This document shows, piece after piece, positions 16,223 to 24,786 of a DNA stretch of 28,017 bases. The first letter of the stretch is position 1; each line of letters opens with the position of its first letter. The stretch covers positions 1 to 28,017 of the forward strand of contig JAPLHX010000204.1 in assembly GCA_026389415.1 (NCBI GenBank), written 5' to 3'. The notes beneath the pieces are model-generated. The model searched no databases and was not told the origin of the DNA. It saw nothing but the letters and a program-made list of their open reading frames with translations. The stretch is from Coprothermobacterota bacterium. Lineage in GTDB: Bacteria; Caldisericota; JANLFM01. The translations under genes and the position numbers were made by a program.

Positions 16223-17137
16223 TTGAAAACGGAAGATAACCGATTGGTGGAATGCGTGCCAAATTTCTCCGAAGGCAGACGCCCAGAGGTCTTCGCTGAA
16301 ATCTTGGCAACGATTCGAGCTGTGCCGGGAATCAAGATTCTTCACTCCTCGATGGATCCGGACCACAATCGTGCGGTCGTCACTTTTGTGGGATACCCGG
16401 AAGCCGTGAAAGAGGGAGCGTTTCAGGCCACACGAGTTGCAGCAGAACTGATTGACCTCAACCGACATTGTGGAGAGCATCCGCGGATTGGAGCCTGTGA
16501 TGTAATCCCTTTTATCCCGCTGACCCAAATCGACATGTCAGATTGCGTAAGCCTGGCAGAAGATGTGGCCGAGCGAATCTGGCGCGAATTAGGGATACCA
16601 ACGTACCTTTACGGTGAATCCGGCGGGCAGCCGGAACATCGCAGTCTTCTCCACATTCGACGCGGTGGATTTGAGAGCTTGAACCACCGAATCGCGTTAC
16701 CTGGCTATCAACCCGATTTTGGAGGTGAGCATCTCCACCCCACCGCCGGTGCCACGGCAGTAGGAGCGCGCAAGCCCTTGGTCGCGTTCAACATCAATCT
16801 GCAGACTACGGACTTGACGGTTGCCAAAACGATCGCTCGGGCGGTTCGAGAAAGCTCCGGTGGTCTGCCCCATGTTCAAGCCCGGGGGATGGCCATTCGC
16901 TCACGCGGGCTAGTGCAGGTATCCATGAATTTGCTTGATGTGGAAGCCATGCCAATGAAACGTGTTTTCCAACGGGTGGCGGAAGAAGCGGCCGCCCGTG
17001 GGGTAGCTATTCATTCCAGTGAAGTAATTGAGTTGGTGCCCTTGCAAGCGGTGATCGATAGTTTCGCAGATGCTTTGCAGTTGGAATCATTCTCCAAGGA
17101 CCAGATTCTAGAATGGGTATTGAAGGATTCACCTTAA
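16223..17137 (+). CDS. ftcD: Glutamate formimidoyltransferase
   Basis: The 304-residue product matches the formiminotransferase half of FTCD. It begins with VECVPNFSEGRR and continues through DPDHNRAVVTFVG, GEHPRIGACDVIPFIPL, YGESGGQPEHRSLLHIRRG and FGGEHLHPTAGATAVGARKPLVAFNINL. It transfers the formimino group between formimidoylglutamate and tetrahydrofolate in histidine degradation. The cyclodeaminase half is absent, as in many bacteria. I start it at TTG 16223, with GGGAAGGA about seven bases upstream. The open frame extends 60 codons further, but that part is unlike the family. It is the first gene of the long plus-strand run and is separated from folE by 19 bases, so supply and use of folate cofactor are co-expressed. 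No hutH, hutU or hutI gene is in the window. Confidence 0.92.
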   Translation: MKTEDNRLVECVPNFSEGRRPEVFAEILATIRAVPGIKILHSSMDPDHNRAVVTFVGYPEAVKEGAFQATRVAAELIDLNRHCGEHPRIGACDVIPFIPLTQIDMSDCVSLAEDVAERIWRELGIPTYLYGESGGQPEHRSLLHIRRGGFESLNHRIALPGYQPDFGGEHLHPTAGATAVGARKPLVAFNINLQTTDLTVAKTIARAVRESSGGLPHVQARGMAIRSRGLVQVSMNLLDVEAMPMKRVFQRVAEEAAARGVAIHSSEVIELVPLQAVIDSFADALQLESFSKDQILEWVLKDSP

Positions 17138-17156
17138 GAAAGGAACCTCACGGGTT

Positions 17157-17747
17157 GTGAAACGGATAATTGCGACCATAGATCAAGAAAAAATCCGAAG
17201 GGCAGTGCAACAGATACTGGAAGCGATCGGGGAAAACCCTGAGCGCGAAGGATTGTTGGATACACCCCAGCGTATCGCCGAAATGTATCACGACATCTTT
17301 TCCGGAACCGACGAAGAGGCTATGGCCGAGCTGGAGGCCTGCTTTCAAGAACCTCATTCCGAGATGATCCTGGTGAAGGATATCCCGTTCTATTCGATGT
17401 GCGAACACCACCTTTTGCCATTCTATGGGCGGGTCCATGTCGCCTACATTCCCAAGGGAAAAATCACCGGATTATCAAAGATCGCCAGGGTGGTGGATAT
17501 TCTTTCCAAGCGACCACAGATGCAGGAGCGTCTGACCTCCCACATCGCAGATATCCTTGAACAGGGACTCTCTCCCGTGGGTGTAGCCGTTGTAATGGAA
17601 GCGGAACATATGTGCATGGTGATGCGCGGTGTGAAGAAATCCGGCAGCTATGTCATCACCAGCGCTTTACGTGGAGGTTTTCGCTCGCACCCGGAAACGC
17701 GAGCCGAGTTCTTTGCGCTGGTCCTTTCCTCTCGCGAGCGCCATTGA
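17157..17747 (+). CDS. folE: GTP cyclohydrolase I (type IA)
   Basis: The 196-residue enzyme opens GTP to 7,8-dihydroneopterin triphosphate, the first step of tetrahydrofolate and also of queuosine synthesis. Zinc ligands are C82 and H85 in YSMCEHHLLPF and C153 in EAEHMCMVMRGV. GLSKIARVVDI and the SHIADIL segment are typical. Length is normal. It starts with GTG 17157; AAAGGA lies about 12 bases upstream, a little far. The stop overlaps the folP ATG (TGATG). Since queT lies two genes downstream and folate genes surround it, this FolE could serve both pathways, as is known in E. coli. Confidence 0.97.
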   Translation: MKRIIATIDQEKIRRAVQQILEAIGENPEREGLLDTPQRIAEMYHDIFSGTDEEAMAELEACFQEPHSEMILVKDIPFYSMCEHHLLPFYGRVHVAYIPKGKITGLSKIARVVDILSKRPQMQERLTSHIADILEQGLSPVGVAVVMEAEHMCMVMRGVKKSGSYVITSALRGGFRSHPETRAEFFALVLSSRERH

Positions 17748-18928
17748 TGCTTCCTCCGGTCTTTCTCTCCCTGCGTACATCGGCCGAGATTGATCAGGTT
17801 TTGCACGAAATCGGCGTCCATCCGCAGTCTCTTTCCATTATGCGGGGGAAGGGGCAGAGCTTCGCCATTCGTTTTTCCGAACTGGATCCCAGAGCTGCCA
17901 ACGTTCTCAAACAAGAGATGCTGGCCCGTGGCGGCGAAGCAGCTATTTCCTGGAAAGCTCTCAACTTGAACGAAGAAACCACTGATGTACTTCTCTTCGG
18001 TACTCTTACACAGCTCCGCTTGCTGGTGGAAAAACTGACACGGCAGCCGTTTGGATTGAAGGAATTGGCAACGATGTTGGAGCGATCCCTTCGATGCCAA
18101 ACGCACGCTCCCTCTCCGGCGTCATTTGGTCGGTGGTTGTTCCCTTGGGGACAGCGAACATACCTAATGGGGATTTTGAATCTGACGCCGGATTCCTTTT
18201 CCGGTGACGGTATCGTTGGGCGTGTGGATGCAGCACTTGCTCGGGCTGATGAGCTGATAAGGGAAGGCGCAGATTTATTGGATGTTGGCGGGGAGAGCAG
18301 TCGTCCGGGTCACACTGCGGTTTCTGCCCAAGAGGAGTGGAATCGGTTGAAGGATTTCTTGGCAGAATTCCTGCCACATGCACCGATACCCGTATCACTG
18401 GACACGAACAAAGCAGAAGTTGCACAGAAAGGTTTGGAAGCAGGAGTTCATTTGATCAACGACATCTGGGGATTGAAAAAGGAACGGGCTATTGCCAAAC
18501 TTGTGCAGGAAGCAGGTGCTGGTCTCGTTCTTCAACATAACCGTGCTCAATCGGATTATAAGGATCTCCTGTCAGAGACGCTCGCCGATCTAACCGTTAG
18601 CATTCAAACTGCTCTGGATGAAGGAATGGATGAAAAAAGATTGATCATTGACCCTGGAATTGGATTTGGAAAGAAGATCGATCAGAATTTCACGATCCTT
18701 AAACATCTTGCTGCCTTTCGATCCCTCGGATACCCACTGATGGTAGGACCTTCTCGCAAATCATTTCTCGGGCAGGTGACATGTCAACCGCCTGCAGAAA
18801 GGGTATTCGGCACGGCAGCCGCTGTTTGTTTGGCCGTGACAAACGGAGCAGACTTGGTCCGGGTCCATGATGTAAAAGCGATGAAGGATGTAATACAGGT
18901 GTGCGACCGGACAATACGAGCCGTTTAA
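17747..18928 (+). CDS. folP: Dihydropteroate synthase with N-terminal extension
   Basis: The 393-residue protein joins pterin pyrophosphate to p-aminobenzoate. The TIM-barrel synthase starts near residue 138: GILNLTPDSFSGDG (142-155), DVGGESSRPG, SLDTNKAEVA, LINDIWG, LQHNR (family MHnR), DPGIGFGK and GPSRKSFLG. The first 125 residues form a separate domain (ANVLKQEMLARGGEAAIS, then TLTQLRLLVEKLTRQPFGLK) found in the longer FolP form of some Firmicutes and Deltaproteobacteria; its role is unclear. The start is ATG 17747, overlapping the folE stop; a longer frame reaching into folE is rejected because it only antiparallels coding sequence. No folB or folK is beside it. Confidence 0.95.
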   Translation: MLPPVFLSLRTSAEIDQVLHEIGVHPQSLSIMRGKGQSFAIRFSELDPRAANVLKQEMLARGGEAAISWKALNLNEETTDVLLFGTLTQLRLLVEKLTRQPFGLKELATMLERSLRCQTHAPSPASFGRWLFPWGQRTYLMGILNLTPDSFSGDGIVGRVDAALARADELIREGADLLDVGGESSRPGHTAVSAQEEWNRLKDFLAEFLPHAPIPVSLDTNKAEVAQKGLEAGVHLINDIWGLKKERAIAKLVQEAGAGLVLQHNRAQSDYKDLLSETLADLTVSIQTALDEGMDEKRLIIDPGIGFGKKIDQNFTILKHLAAFRSLGYPLMVGPSRKSFLGQVTCQPPAERVFGTAAAVCLAVTNGADLVRVHDVKAMKDVIQVCDRTIRAV

Positions 18929-19452
18929 GACTTCAACATCTGGCACGGGGAGCCTTGTTGGCTGCTCTCTACGCAGGGTTGACCTTGGCCCTGGCCGGCA
19001 TCAGTTTCCAAGCCGTCCAGATTCGCGTAGCAGAAGCCCTTACCGTGGTACCATTCTTTTACCCCGAAGCAATCTGGGGCTTGTTTCTGGGAGTATTGCT
19101 GGCGAATTTGGCCTCTCCTTTTGGCTGGATCGATCTTTTGTTTGGCAGCCTGCTGACGTTGGTTGCCGCTGGAATTACGCGAGGTATTGGAATCTTTCTG
19201 CGGCCCCGCCTTGGTCGAGCTAGCGGGATGGCCCTCGCTTTGGCAATCGCTCCACTTCCCGCAGTTTTATGCAACGGATTCGGCGTTAGCGCTTATCTAT
19301 TGCAGTTTGGGCTTCTTTCCGGATACACTTACTGGGCTGTAACGTTTGCTATCTTGGTCGGAGAATTGATCGCCTGCTATCTACTTGGTGGTCCGTTGCT
19401 GGCCTTTTTGATTGTCCGTTATCGGAAAACGGGAGAATCGAATGCCATTTAA
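18901..19452 (+). CDS. queT: QueT-family transporter S component
   Basis: The 183-residue membrane protein has about five or six hydrophobic segments. It shows the family core QIRVAEALTVVPFFYPEAIW followed by GLFLGVLLANL. QueT proteins are predicted substrate-binding components of energy-coupling-factor transporters for queuosine precursors, assigned in other bacteria from preQ1-riboswitch control and gene context. No ECF ATPase or T component is in the window, so a shared module elsewhere is expected. It starts with GTG 18901 inside folP (28-base overlap), with AAGGA 11 bases upstream. No preQ1 aptamer can fit here because the gene begins within folP. The stop lies past the start of the next gene (11-base overlap). 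Confidence 0.85.
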   Translation: MRPDNTSRLRLQHLARGALLAALYAGLTLALAGISFQAVQIRVAEALTVVPFFYPEAIWGLFLGVLLANLASPFGWIDLLFGSLLTLVAAGITRGIGIFLRPRLGRASGMALALAIAPLPAVLCNGFGVSAYLLQFGLLSGYTYWAVTFAILVGELIACYLLGGPLLAFLIVRYRKTGESNAI

Positions 19453-20290
19453 AGTGGGCTTGGCGCAAATTGATTGTCGACTCGGCGATATAAATTACAA
19501 TTTGCAAAAATACTTGCAATACTTGGAACTGGCCAAGGCACAGAAAGTTGATCTGCTGATCTTTCCTGAACTCAGCTTGACGGGATACTACCTACAGGAT
19601 GCAGTTTGGGATGTTGCATTGAACCTGCAGGATCCGCCCATTCGAACCCTCTTGCGCATATCCCAGGAGATATCCTTCGTGGCCAGCTTTGTCGAAAGAC
19701 GGGAAGGATTCCCCTACATCGCGGCTGCCTATTTCGAAGGAGGCGAAATCAAGCATGTCCATCGGAAGGTCTATTTGCCAACCCACGGTATGTTTGAGGA
19801 TAGCCGATATTTTGGTCGGGGGGATCGGATCCGTGCCTTTGATACACGTTTCGGGCGGATGGGCTTGCTGATTTGTCGTGATGCATGGCACCTCTCTAGC
19901 GCCTACATTCTGTCACAAGACCGAGCTCGTTTCCTGACCCTCGTCAACGCCTCTCCTGTGCGGGGAGTAAAGGGAAAAGGACCTGATCCCGACCCAATGC
20001 TGAAATCACTTTTGGCGGTGCTGGCTAATTATCTGAACCTATTCCTTTTCTTTGCCCACCGCGTTGGTTTTGAAGAGGGATTGTGCTATTACGGTGGTTC
20101 AGTGGTGATCGATCCGTTTGGGCGCACCCTGGCAGCGGGTCCTTATCTGGAAGAAGACTTGGTTGTAGGAACCGTAGACGAGAGAGTATGGGAACGGAAG
20201 CATTCATTTGTTCCGCTAGCCCGCGAGGAAGATTTGGATTTGACTTTGCGGGAATTGGAAAGGATCGCCCATGAAAGAACGAGTGGTTGA
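19442..20290 (+). CDS. Nitrilase-family amidase, probable NadE glutaminase partner
   Basis: The 282-residue carbon-nitrogen hydrolase has the full Glu-Lys-Cys triad: E43 in FPELSLTGYYLQD, K109 in HRKVYLPTHGMFEDSRYF and C145 in LICRDAWH. The wording of these motifs is that of the glutaminase domain of glutamine-dependent NAD synthetases (ELsLTGY..D; K..LP..G.F.E.R.F; lIC.D.W). The gene overlaps nadE by 20 bases. I infer that it feeds ammonia from glutamine to the synthetase as a separate subunit. A stand-alone amidase on another substrate is the alternative. The start is ATG 19442 with GGGAGAA upstream; an upstream in-frame start lies within queT and is less likely. Confidence 0.85.
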   Translation: MPFKVGLAQIDCRLGDINYNLQKYLQYLELAKAQKVDLLIFPELSLTGYYLQDAVWDVALNLQDPPIRTLLRISQEISFVASFVERREGFPYIAAAYFEGGEIKHVHRKVYLPTHGMFEDSRYFGRGDRIRAFDTRFGRMGLLICRDAWHLSSAYILSQDRARFLTLVNASPVRGVKGKGPDPDPMLKSLLAVLANYLNLFLFFAHRVGFEEGLCYYGGSVVIDPFGRTLAAGPYLEEDLVVGTVDERVWERKHSFVPLAREEDLDLTLRELERIAHERTSG

Positions 20291-21104
20291 TCTATCCATC
20301 CAAGTAAGGCTGGCACACGATATCCTTGTCCATTTCCTTCGAGCGGAAACACGGAAGGTCGGTTTTCGCAAGCTGGTAATCGGGGTTTCTGGAGGACTTG
20401 ACTCAGCGTTGGTAGCGTATTTAGCCGTAAACGCGCTCGGACGTGACAATGTGCTTCTCTATTTCCTACCCTATCGGACCTCCCATCCGCAAAGTGCAAT
20501 CGATGCGGAAGGTGTAGCCCACTTCCTCTCCGTCCCCTTGCATATATTGGATATCTCCCCTGCCATCGATGCCTACTTCGCACAGGAACCGGAAGCAGAC
20601 AAACTCCGCAGGGGCAATAAAATGGCCCGCGAGAGGATGAGTGTCCTGTTCGACCAATCGATGGCAGAGCGCGCCCTCGTAGTGGGAGCTAGCAACAAGT
20701 CGGAGCTGCTGTTAGGTTATGCCACGTGGTATGGTGATATGGCTGCCTCTCTCCTGCCGATCGGCGATTTATACAAAACACAGATTCGCCAGATGGCGCG
20801 AGAACTTCAGTTACCTGCGCAATTGGTTGATAAACCACCAAGTGCTGATTTATGGAGTGGACAGACAGATGAGGATGAACTCGGCTTTTCCTATGAATTA
20901 GCCGACCAGATTCTTTTCTTGTATGCGGACGAACGGTACCGCGATGAAGAAATCATCCACCTGGGGTATTCTGCGGAAATCGTAGGGAAAATCATCAAAC
21001 GGTGTCAACGGTATCAGTTTAAGCGTCGGATGCCGCCTATTTGCAAGCTATCCGGTCGAACAATAGGCTGGGATTTTCGTTACCTGAGGGATTGGGGTCG
21101 CTAG
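20271..21104 (+). CDS. nadE: NAD+ synthetase
   Basis: The 277-residue adenylate-forming amidotransferase-type synthetase converts deamido-NAD to NAD. The PP-loop is GVSGGLDSAL (38-47). Later motifs are GASNKSELLLGYATWYGD and PPSADLWSGQTDEDELG, the substrate-binding core. The length equals that of ammonia-dependent NadE (about 275), with no fused glutaminase domain. The fused enzymes run to over 550 residues. The preceding nitrilase-type gene, overlapping by 20 bases, would supply the missing glutaminase activity. The start is ATG 20271 after GGAAAGGA. One base separates its stop from the phosphatase-propeller gene. Confidence 0.95.
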   Translation: MKERVVDLSIQVRLAHDILVHFLRAETRKVGFRKLVIGVSGGLDSALVAYLAVNALGRDNVLLYFLPYRTSHPQSAIDAEGVAHFLSVPLHILDISPAIDAYFAQEPEADKLRRGNKMARERMSVLFDQSMAERALVVGASNKSELLLGYATWYGDMAASLLPIGDLYKTQIRQMARELQLPAQLVDKPPSADLWSGQTDEDELGFSYELADQILFLYADERYRDEEIIHLGYSAEIVGKIIKRCQRYQFKRRMPPICKLSGRTIGWDFRYLRDWGR

Positions 21105-21105
21105 A

Positions 21106-22797
21106 ATGATAAAGCCCACCGTGGTCAACGTGGGAGCTCGGACCGATCCAGCAAAACAGTCTATCAATCTTGATGCCTACTACATTTCCGAGAACCGGAC
21201 CCGCGACGCAGGGCCCTTGATTCAAGGACTCTATGCCGTTGCTGACGCCGATGGCAACCTGGGGATGGGGGAAGCAGCTGCCAGACTGGTGCTTACTACG
21301 ATTGCTCAGGCGTTGGAACCGCTATTTAGTAGTGATGAGACTTCATTCTTAGAGCCATTACGAAAAGCCGCAATGGATGCGGACCAACGGTTGAAGGATC
21401 TTGCGCTAAAGAATGAGCAATGGCGGGACATCCAGGTTTCCATCGCCTGTGCCATCGTTGCGGATAACCGTCTTTACTATCTCAATACTGGGAAGACATC
21501 CATTTACCTATTACGCGATGCGGATCTGCGCGAGTTTGGTAGTCGAAAGCCTGTGGACGGCGGGGAATTGCGCCCCGTATTCCTGGGGCAACCCGATTTT
21601 TCCTGTGAAGTCTTCGAAATCAAGATGAAACCCGGCGACAGTCTGTTATTAGCGACAGACGGGCTGATAGAGAAAGTACGATACCGAGACATAGCTGAAG
21701 TACTACACTGGAGTATTTCTTCCCAAGCTGCGTGTGACCGATTGATATCTCTTGCGATTCGGGCAGAAGGATCCGACAATATGACGGCCCTCGTGGTCGA
21801 CTTGCTGGAAGAGAAAGCCCGGACGACCAGTTGGTGGAAGATTGCTCTAGGGATCGCGATGTTGCTTGGTGTCGGATTCTTGCTCGCCTTTGTCTTGTTT
21901 CTCAGGAACGGGTCAAGTGGTACTCCTACGGATTCGGGTTCCTCTTCGTCTTCGGCAACACCGATCCAGCGGTATCTTTTCTTGGACGGTTTGAAAGATC
22001 CCTATGTCGTACTGCTGAGGGATCAAGATGTCTATGTGCTGGATCGGGTCGAGAAACGGGTGCGCAAATACACTCGATACGCGAAGGAGGTATCTGGTTT
22101 TGACGGAACGATCCAACTGGCAGAAGCTCCCTGTGATATGGTGCTAGGCCGCTATTCCCTCGTTATCCTCGATGCTGCAGGTAAGCTATTCGAGATGTCC
22201 CCAGAGGGCGGAAAAGCCACACCGATTGAGGTATCAATGGGGGATCATGGTGCGCTCAGTTCTCCTCGGGCGATCGACTTTGACGGAACCTATTTTTACG
22301 TAGCGGATCGAGGGAATAACAGAGTGATTTATTTTGATGCGAACTTCACCTATGCAGGAGAGTATTCCCAGGAAGCGGGAACCACCCCCTTAGAAAAACC
22401 GAATGGCTTAGCCATCAACAGCAAAGGTGACCTCTACGTTTGCCTGAAGGATCTGCACAAGGTACTGAAGTTGGATCCAAATGGGCAGGAAATAGCCAGT
22501 GCTTCTACCGGAGCCACTTCAGTCGGTACGTATGACGGCCCATCGGATCTGGCTCTGACCTACGATGAAGAGAGGGTGCTGGTGCCTGAGATGTCCACCG
22601 ATCAAATCCTGATTTTTGATGCCTCCTTGGTTCTGCAAAACAAAGTTGGCCGGGATCAGCTAGGCGACCAGCGCTTTCAAGATCCCAAGAGTGTCACCGT
22701 AAGCGAGGAGGCTCTCTTCGTCGCTGGAGGTTCCAGTGAAGACCAACAAGGTTATGTTTGGCGCATTCCCTGGAATCTGATATTGAATACCCCTTAA
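21106..22797 (+). CDS. PP2C-like phosphatase fused through a membrane helix to a beta-propeller
   Basis: The 563-residue protein has three parts. Residues 1-235 resemble a PP2C (PPM) serine/threonine phosphatase: INLDAYYIS (family R..NeDa), GLYAVADADGNLGMG (family vaDGmGG), LLATDGLIE (D185) and EGSDNMTALVV (D224). The metal-site Asps are mostly kept, but DGMGG has become DADGN and the usual GDSR is NTGKTS, so activity may be altered. A membrane helix lies at 244-267, followed by a Ser/Gly/Thr-rich linker (269-285). Residues about 287-563 form NHL/SMP30-like propeller blades (FYVADRGNNRVIYFD, NGLAINSKGDLYV, KVLKLDPNG), predicted to be outside the cell. This suggests an external sensor tied to an internal phosphatase. 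No kinase is adjacent. The ATG at 21106 has a weak site. Confidence 0.8.
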   Translation: MIKPTVVNVGARTDPAKQSINLDAYYISENRTRDAGPLIQGLYAVADADGNLGMGEAAARLVLTTIAQALEPLFSSDETSFLEPLRKAAMDADQRLKDLALKNEQWRDIQVSIACAIVADNRLYYLNTGKTSIYLLRDADLREFGSRKPVDGGELRPVFLGQPDFSCEVFEIKMKPGDSLLLATDGLIEKVRYRDIAEVLHWSISSQAACDRLISLAIRAEGSDNMTALVVDLLEEKARTTSWWKIALGIAMLLGVGFLLAFVLFLRNGSSGTPTDSGSSSSSATPIQRYLFLDGLKDPYVVLLRDQDVYVLDRVEKRVRKYTRYAKEVSGFDGTIQLAEAPCDMVLGRYSLVILDAAGKLFEMSPEGGKATPIEVSMGDHGALSSPRAIDFDGTYFYVADRGNNRVIYFDANFTYAGEYSQEAGTTPLEKPNGLAINSKGDLYVCLKDLHKVLKLDPNGQEIASASTGATSVGTYDGPSDLALTYDEERVLVPEMSTDQILIFDASLVLQNKVGRDQLGDQRFQDPKSVTVSEEALFVAGGSSEDQQGYVWRIPWNLILNTP

Positions 22798-23432
22798 TGG
22801 AGGGTACTGGTTTGCTGCTTCCAGCATGGATTACCAAACTCTGCGTGGGACTACATCAGACGAATAGCTATATTCTCAATGGAGAAAAAGAGTCTTGGAT
22901 CCTTGACCCCGGTGCGGAAGGAAACCGGATCGTTCAGATTGGTTCGGCAAGTCCGGCAAGAATCATCTTAACTCATGGCCATGCGGATCATTGGGGCGGA
23001 GTGGACGAAGTGTTTCAGCGATTGGCAAATGCTGAATTGTTGTATCCGAAAGAAGACGAATCGCTGCTCTACCAGGCAGACATTTCCCTCCTTCGTTTAT
23101 TAGAAATCGCTCCTCTGCGCACACAAGGGACGCCAATCACACCGCCGCTCTTTCTGGAAATGAACAGACAGCGTTGGAAACTACAAGCAACACCAGGACA
23201 CACCCCGGGGCATCTGGTACTTGTGGGAGAAGGATTGCTGTTTTCGGGGGATCTCCTGTTTAGAGGTGGCATCGGGAGGACGGATCTTCCCGGCGGTTCT
23301 TTCTCCTTGCTTTGCCAGTCATTGCGGGCCATGCTTGATTTTCCGGACGAAATGATCGTCTGTCCGGGGCACGGCCCATTGACTACAATTGGTGCGGAAC
23401 GTCCGTTCCTGGAGAGCATGTGCGCACTCTGA
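22797..23432 (+). CDS. Metallo-beta-lactamase-fold hydrolase
   Basis: The 211-residue protein has the two-zinc motif set of glyoxalase II-like hydrolases: LTHGHADHWGG (H60, H62, D64, H65), TPGHTPGH (about 134-141), FSGDLLF and VCPGHGP. The early NSYIL and LDPGAEG are also typical. The family hydrolyses thioesters such as acyl-glutathione or acyl-thiol adducts, among other substrates. Here its place before a BshB1/BshC-like pair makes a link to a thiol cofactor possible but unproven. The ATG at 22797 overlaps the previous stop (TAATG). A TTG at 22812 with GGAGGG seven bases upstream is an equally good start. The next gene overlaps by 13 bases. Confidence 0.85.
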   Translation: MEGTGLLLPAWITKLCVGLHQTNSYILNGEKESWILDPGAEGNRIVQIGSASPARIILTHGHADHWGGVDEVFQRLANAELLYPKEDESLLYQADISLLRLLEIAPLRTQGTPITPPLFLEMNRQRWKLQATPGHTPGHLVLVGEGLLFSGDLLFRGGIGRTDLPGGSFSLLCQSLRAMLDFPDEMIVCPGHGPLTTIGAERPFLESMCAL

Positions 23433-24118
23433 TTCTGATGCCCTGTTTCAACGAGGAAAATACCTTACGCCGTGTTCTGGCGGAGGTAAAAACCTATAGT
23501 GGGAACAGTGATATCCTGGCCATCGACGATGGATCGGTCGATTCCACGCTGCAGATTCTGGGGGAATTCGAAGGGGTTGCTGTGCTCCGCCACCCAAGCA
23601 ACCAGGGGTATGGCAGTTCCCTGATCGATGGCTTTTCCTATGCCGTGGGTCATCGATATGAAGTATGCATCACGATTGATTGCGATGAACAACACGAACC
23701 TCATCTAATCCCGCAATTCCTACAAGCTCTCCCCGGATGGGACGTTATTTCCGGAAGTCGATATCTCCAATCCAGTTCCATGCAACCACCCTTGGAGCGC
23801 TATCGCATCAACATGGAAATTACACACATTCTCAATCAGATTACCGGTTATCAATTAACGGATTCTTTCTGCGGTTTCAAAGCTTACCGGGTAGAGGCGT
23901 TAGCTCGCCTGCAGTTTGAAGAGAGCAGCTACGGTTTCCCGATCCAGTTTTGGTTGCGAGCCTGGAAGCAAGGCTTGAGGATAAAAGAGCTGCCGGTGGG
24001 TTTGATTTACAAGGATTATTCGCGCCGTTTTCCGGGGGATTTGAATGACCCCGCTCGAAGGCGGCAATACTATCTACAGATGATCGAAGAGGAGACAAGG
24101 CAATGGCAAAAATCTTAG
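23420..24118 (+). CDS. Family 2 glycosyltransferase (DPM1-like)
   Basis: The 232-residue GT-A protein has MPCFNEENTLRRVL at the start, nucleotide-binding DDGS (36-39), the metal-binding DCDEQHEP (87-94) and GSRYL, the pattern of polyprenol-phosphate mannosyl/glucosyl transferases. Unlike many DPM1-like enzymes it has no C-terminal membrane helices and ends in a charged tail. Donor and acceptor are unknown. The GTG start at 23420 lies within the hydrolase gene, and the end overlaps the deacetylase gene by 16 bases. Bacillithiol synthesis uses a GT4 enzyme (BshA), so this GT2 protein is not BshA. It may glycosylate a lipid carrier, or make a different sugar conjugate for the next enzymes. Confidence 0.85.
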   Translation: MRTLILMPCFNEENTLRRVLAEVKTYSGNSDILAIDDGSVDSTLQILGEFEGVAVLRHPSNQGYGSSLIDGFSYAVGHRYEVCITIDCDEQHEPHLIPQFLQALPGWDVISGSRYLQSSSMQPPLERYRINMEITHILNQITGYQLTDSFCGFKAYRVEALARLQFEESSYGFPIQFWLRAWKQGLRIKELPVGLIYKDYSRRFPGDLNDPARRRQYYLQMIEEETRQWQKS

Positions 24119-24786
24119 CCATCGGCGCCCATCCGGATGATGTAGAGATTGGGATGGGCGGAACCATACTCACCCTGAAAGCCCAGGGTCACCAGGTTTC
24201 GATCTTGGATCTCACCAACGGAGAACCAACCCCTCTGGGGACACCGGAGCAGCGTGCAAGGGAATCTCAGGAATCAGCCCGAATCCTGGGGGTAGACCAC
24301 CGCTGGACTTTGGATCTTCCAAACCGCTACATGATTGATGAAGTTGACGCTCGGGTGAAGGTGGCGGAGATCATCCGTCAATATAAGCCGGATGCTCTCT
24401 TTCTGCATTATTGGGACGATGCCCATCCCGATCATGTGGCGGCATCCAAGCTGGGAGAAGCAGGGCGTTTCTATGCCAAATTCACCAAGACGAATTGGAA
24501 AGGCGAACCCTTCTTCTCTTTACGGATGTTTTACTTTTTTTCCACTCATTTTCGCCTGAACATCAAACCCGCCTTGATCTATGACATTTCACCCTTTATC
24601 GAGCAAAAAGCGCGGGCCTTGATGGCGTATCAATCGCAGTTCAACGAGAAACGCGGAAATCTTGGAATGTCGGATGATATCAAAGCCGCTGCCCGTTGGT
24701 GGGGATCCAGGGCTCGGTTTCAATACGGTGAACCATTTGCCTCGCGTGAGGAAATTGGCGTTCGAGATCTAAACGCCTTGTTATGA
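24103..24786 (+). CDS. bshB1: BshB1-type PIG-L deacetylase
   Basis: The 227-residue LmbE/PIG-L zinc deacetylase has AIGAHPDDVEIGMGG (6-20), with the His-Pro-Asp-Asp zinc/catalytic motif, DLTNGEPTPLGTPEQRA (36-52) and AHPDHVAASKL (107-117). All are close to BshB1, which removes acetate from GlcNAc-malate in bacillithiol synthesis. The C-terminal YGEPFASREEIG is shared with a subgroup seen in phyla such as Planctomycetes (from memory). The ATG follows a GGAG-containing site. The end overlaps the BshC-like gene by four bases (ATGA), which strongly suggests the two act together. No gene for BshA (GT4 glycosyltransferase) is in the window. Confidence 0.8.
   Translation: MAKILAIGAHPDDVEIGMGGTILTLKAQGHQVSILDLTNGEPTPLGTPEQRARESQESARILGVDHRWTLDLPNRYMIDEVDARVKVAEIIRQYKPDALFLHYWDDAHPDHVAASKLGEAGRFYAKFTKTNWKGEPFFSLRMFYFFSTHFRLNIKPALIYDISPFIEQKARALMAYQSQFNEKRGNLGMSDDIKAAARWWGSRARFQYGEPFASREEIGVRDLNALL

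Noticed and set aside
23420..24118. BshA, the first bacillithiol enzyme
   Set aside because: The protein has GT-A/GT2 motifs, whereas BshA is a GT4 enzyme with a GT-B fold.
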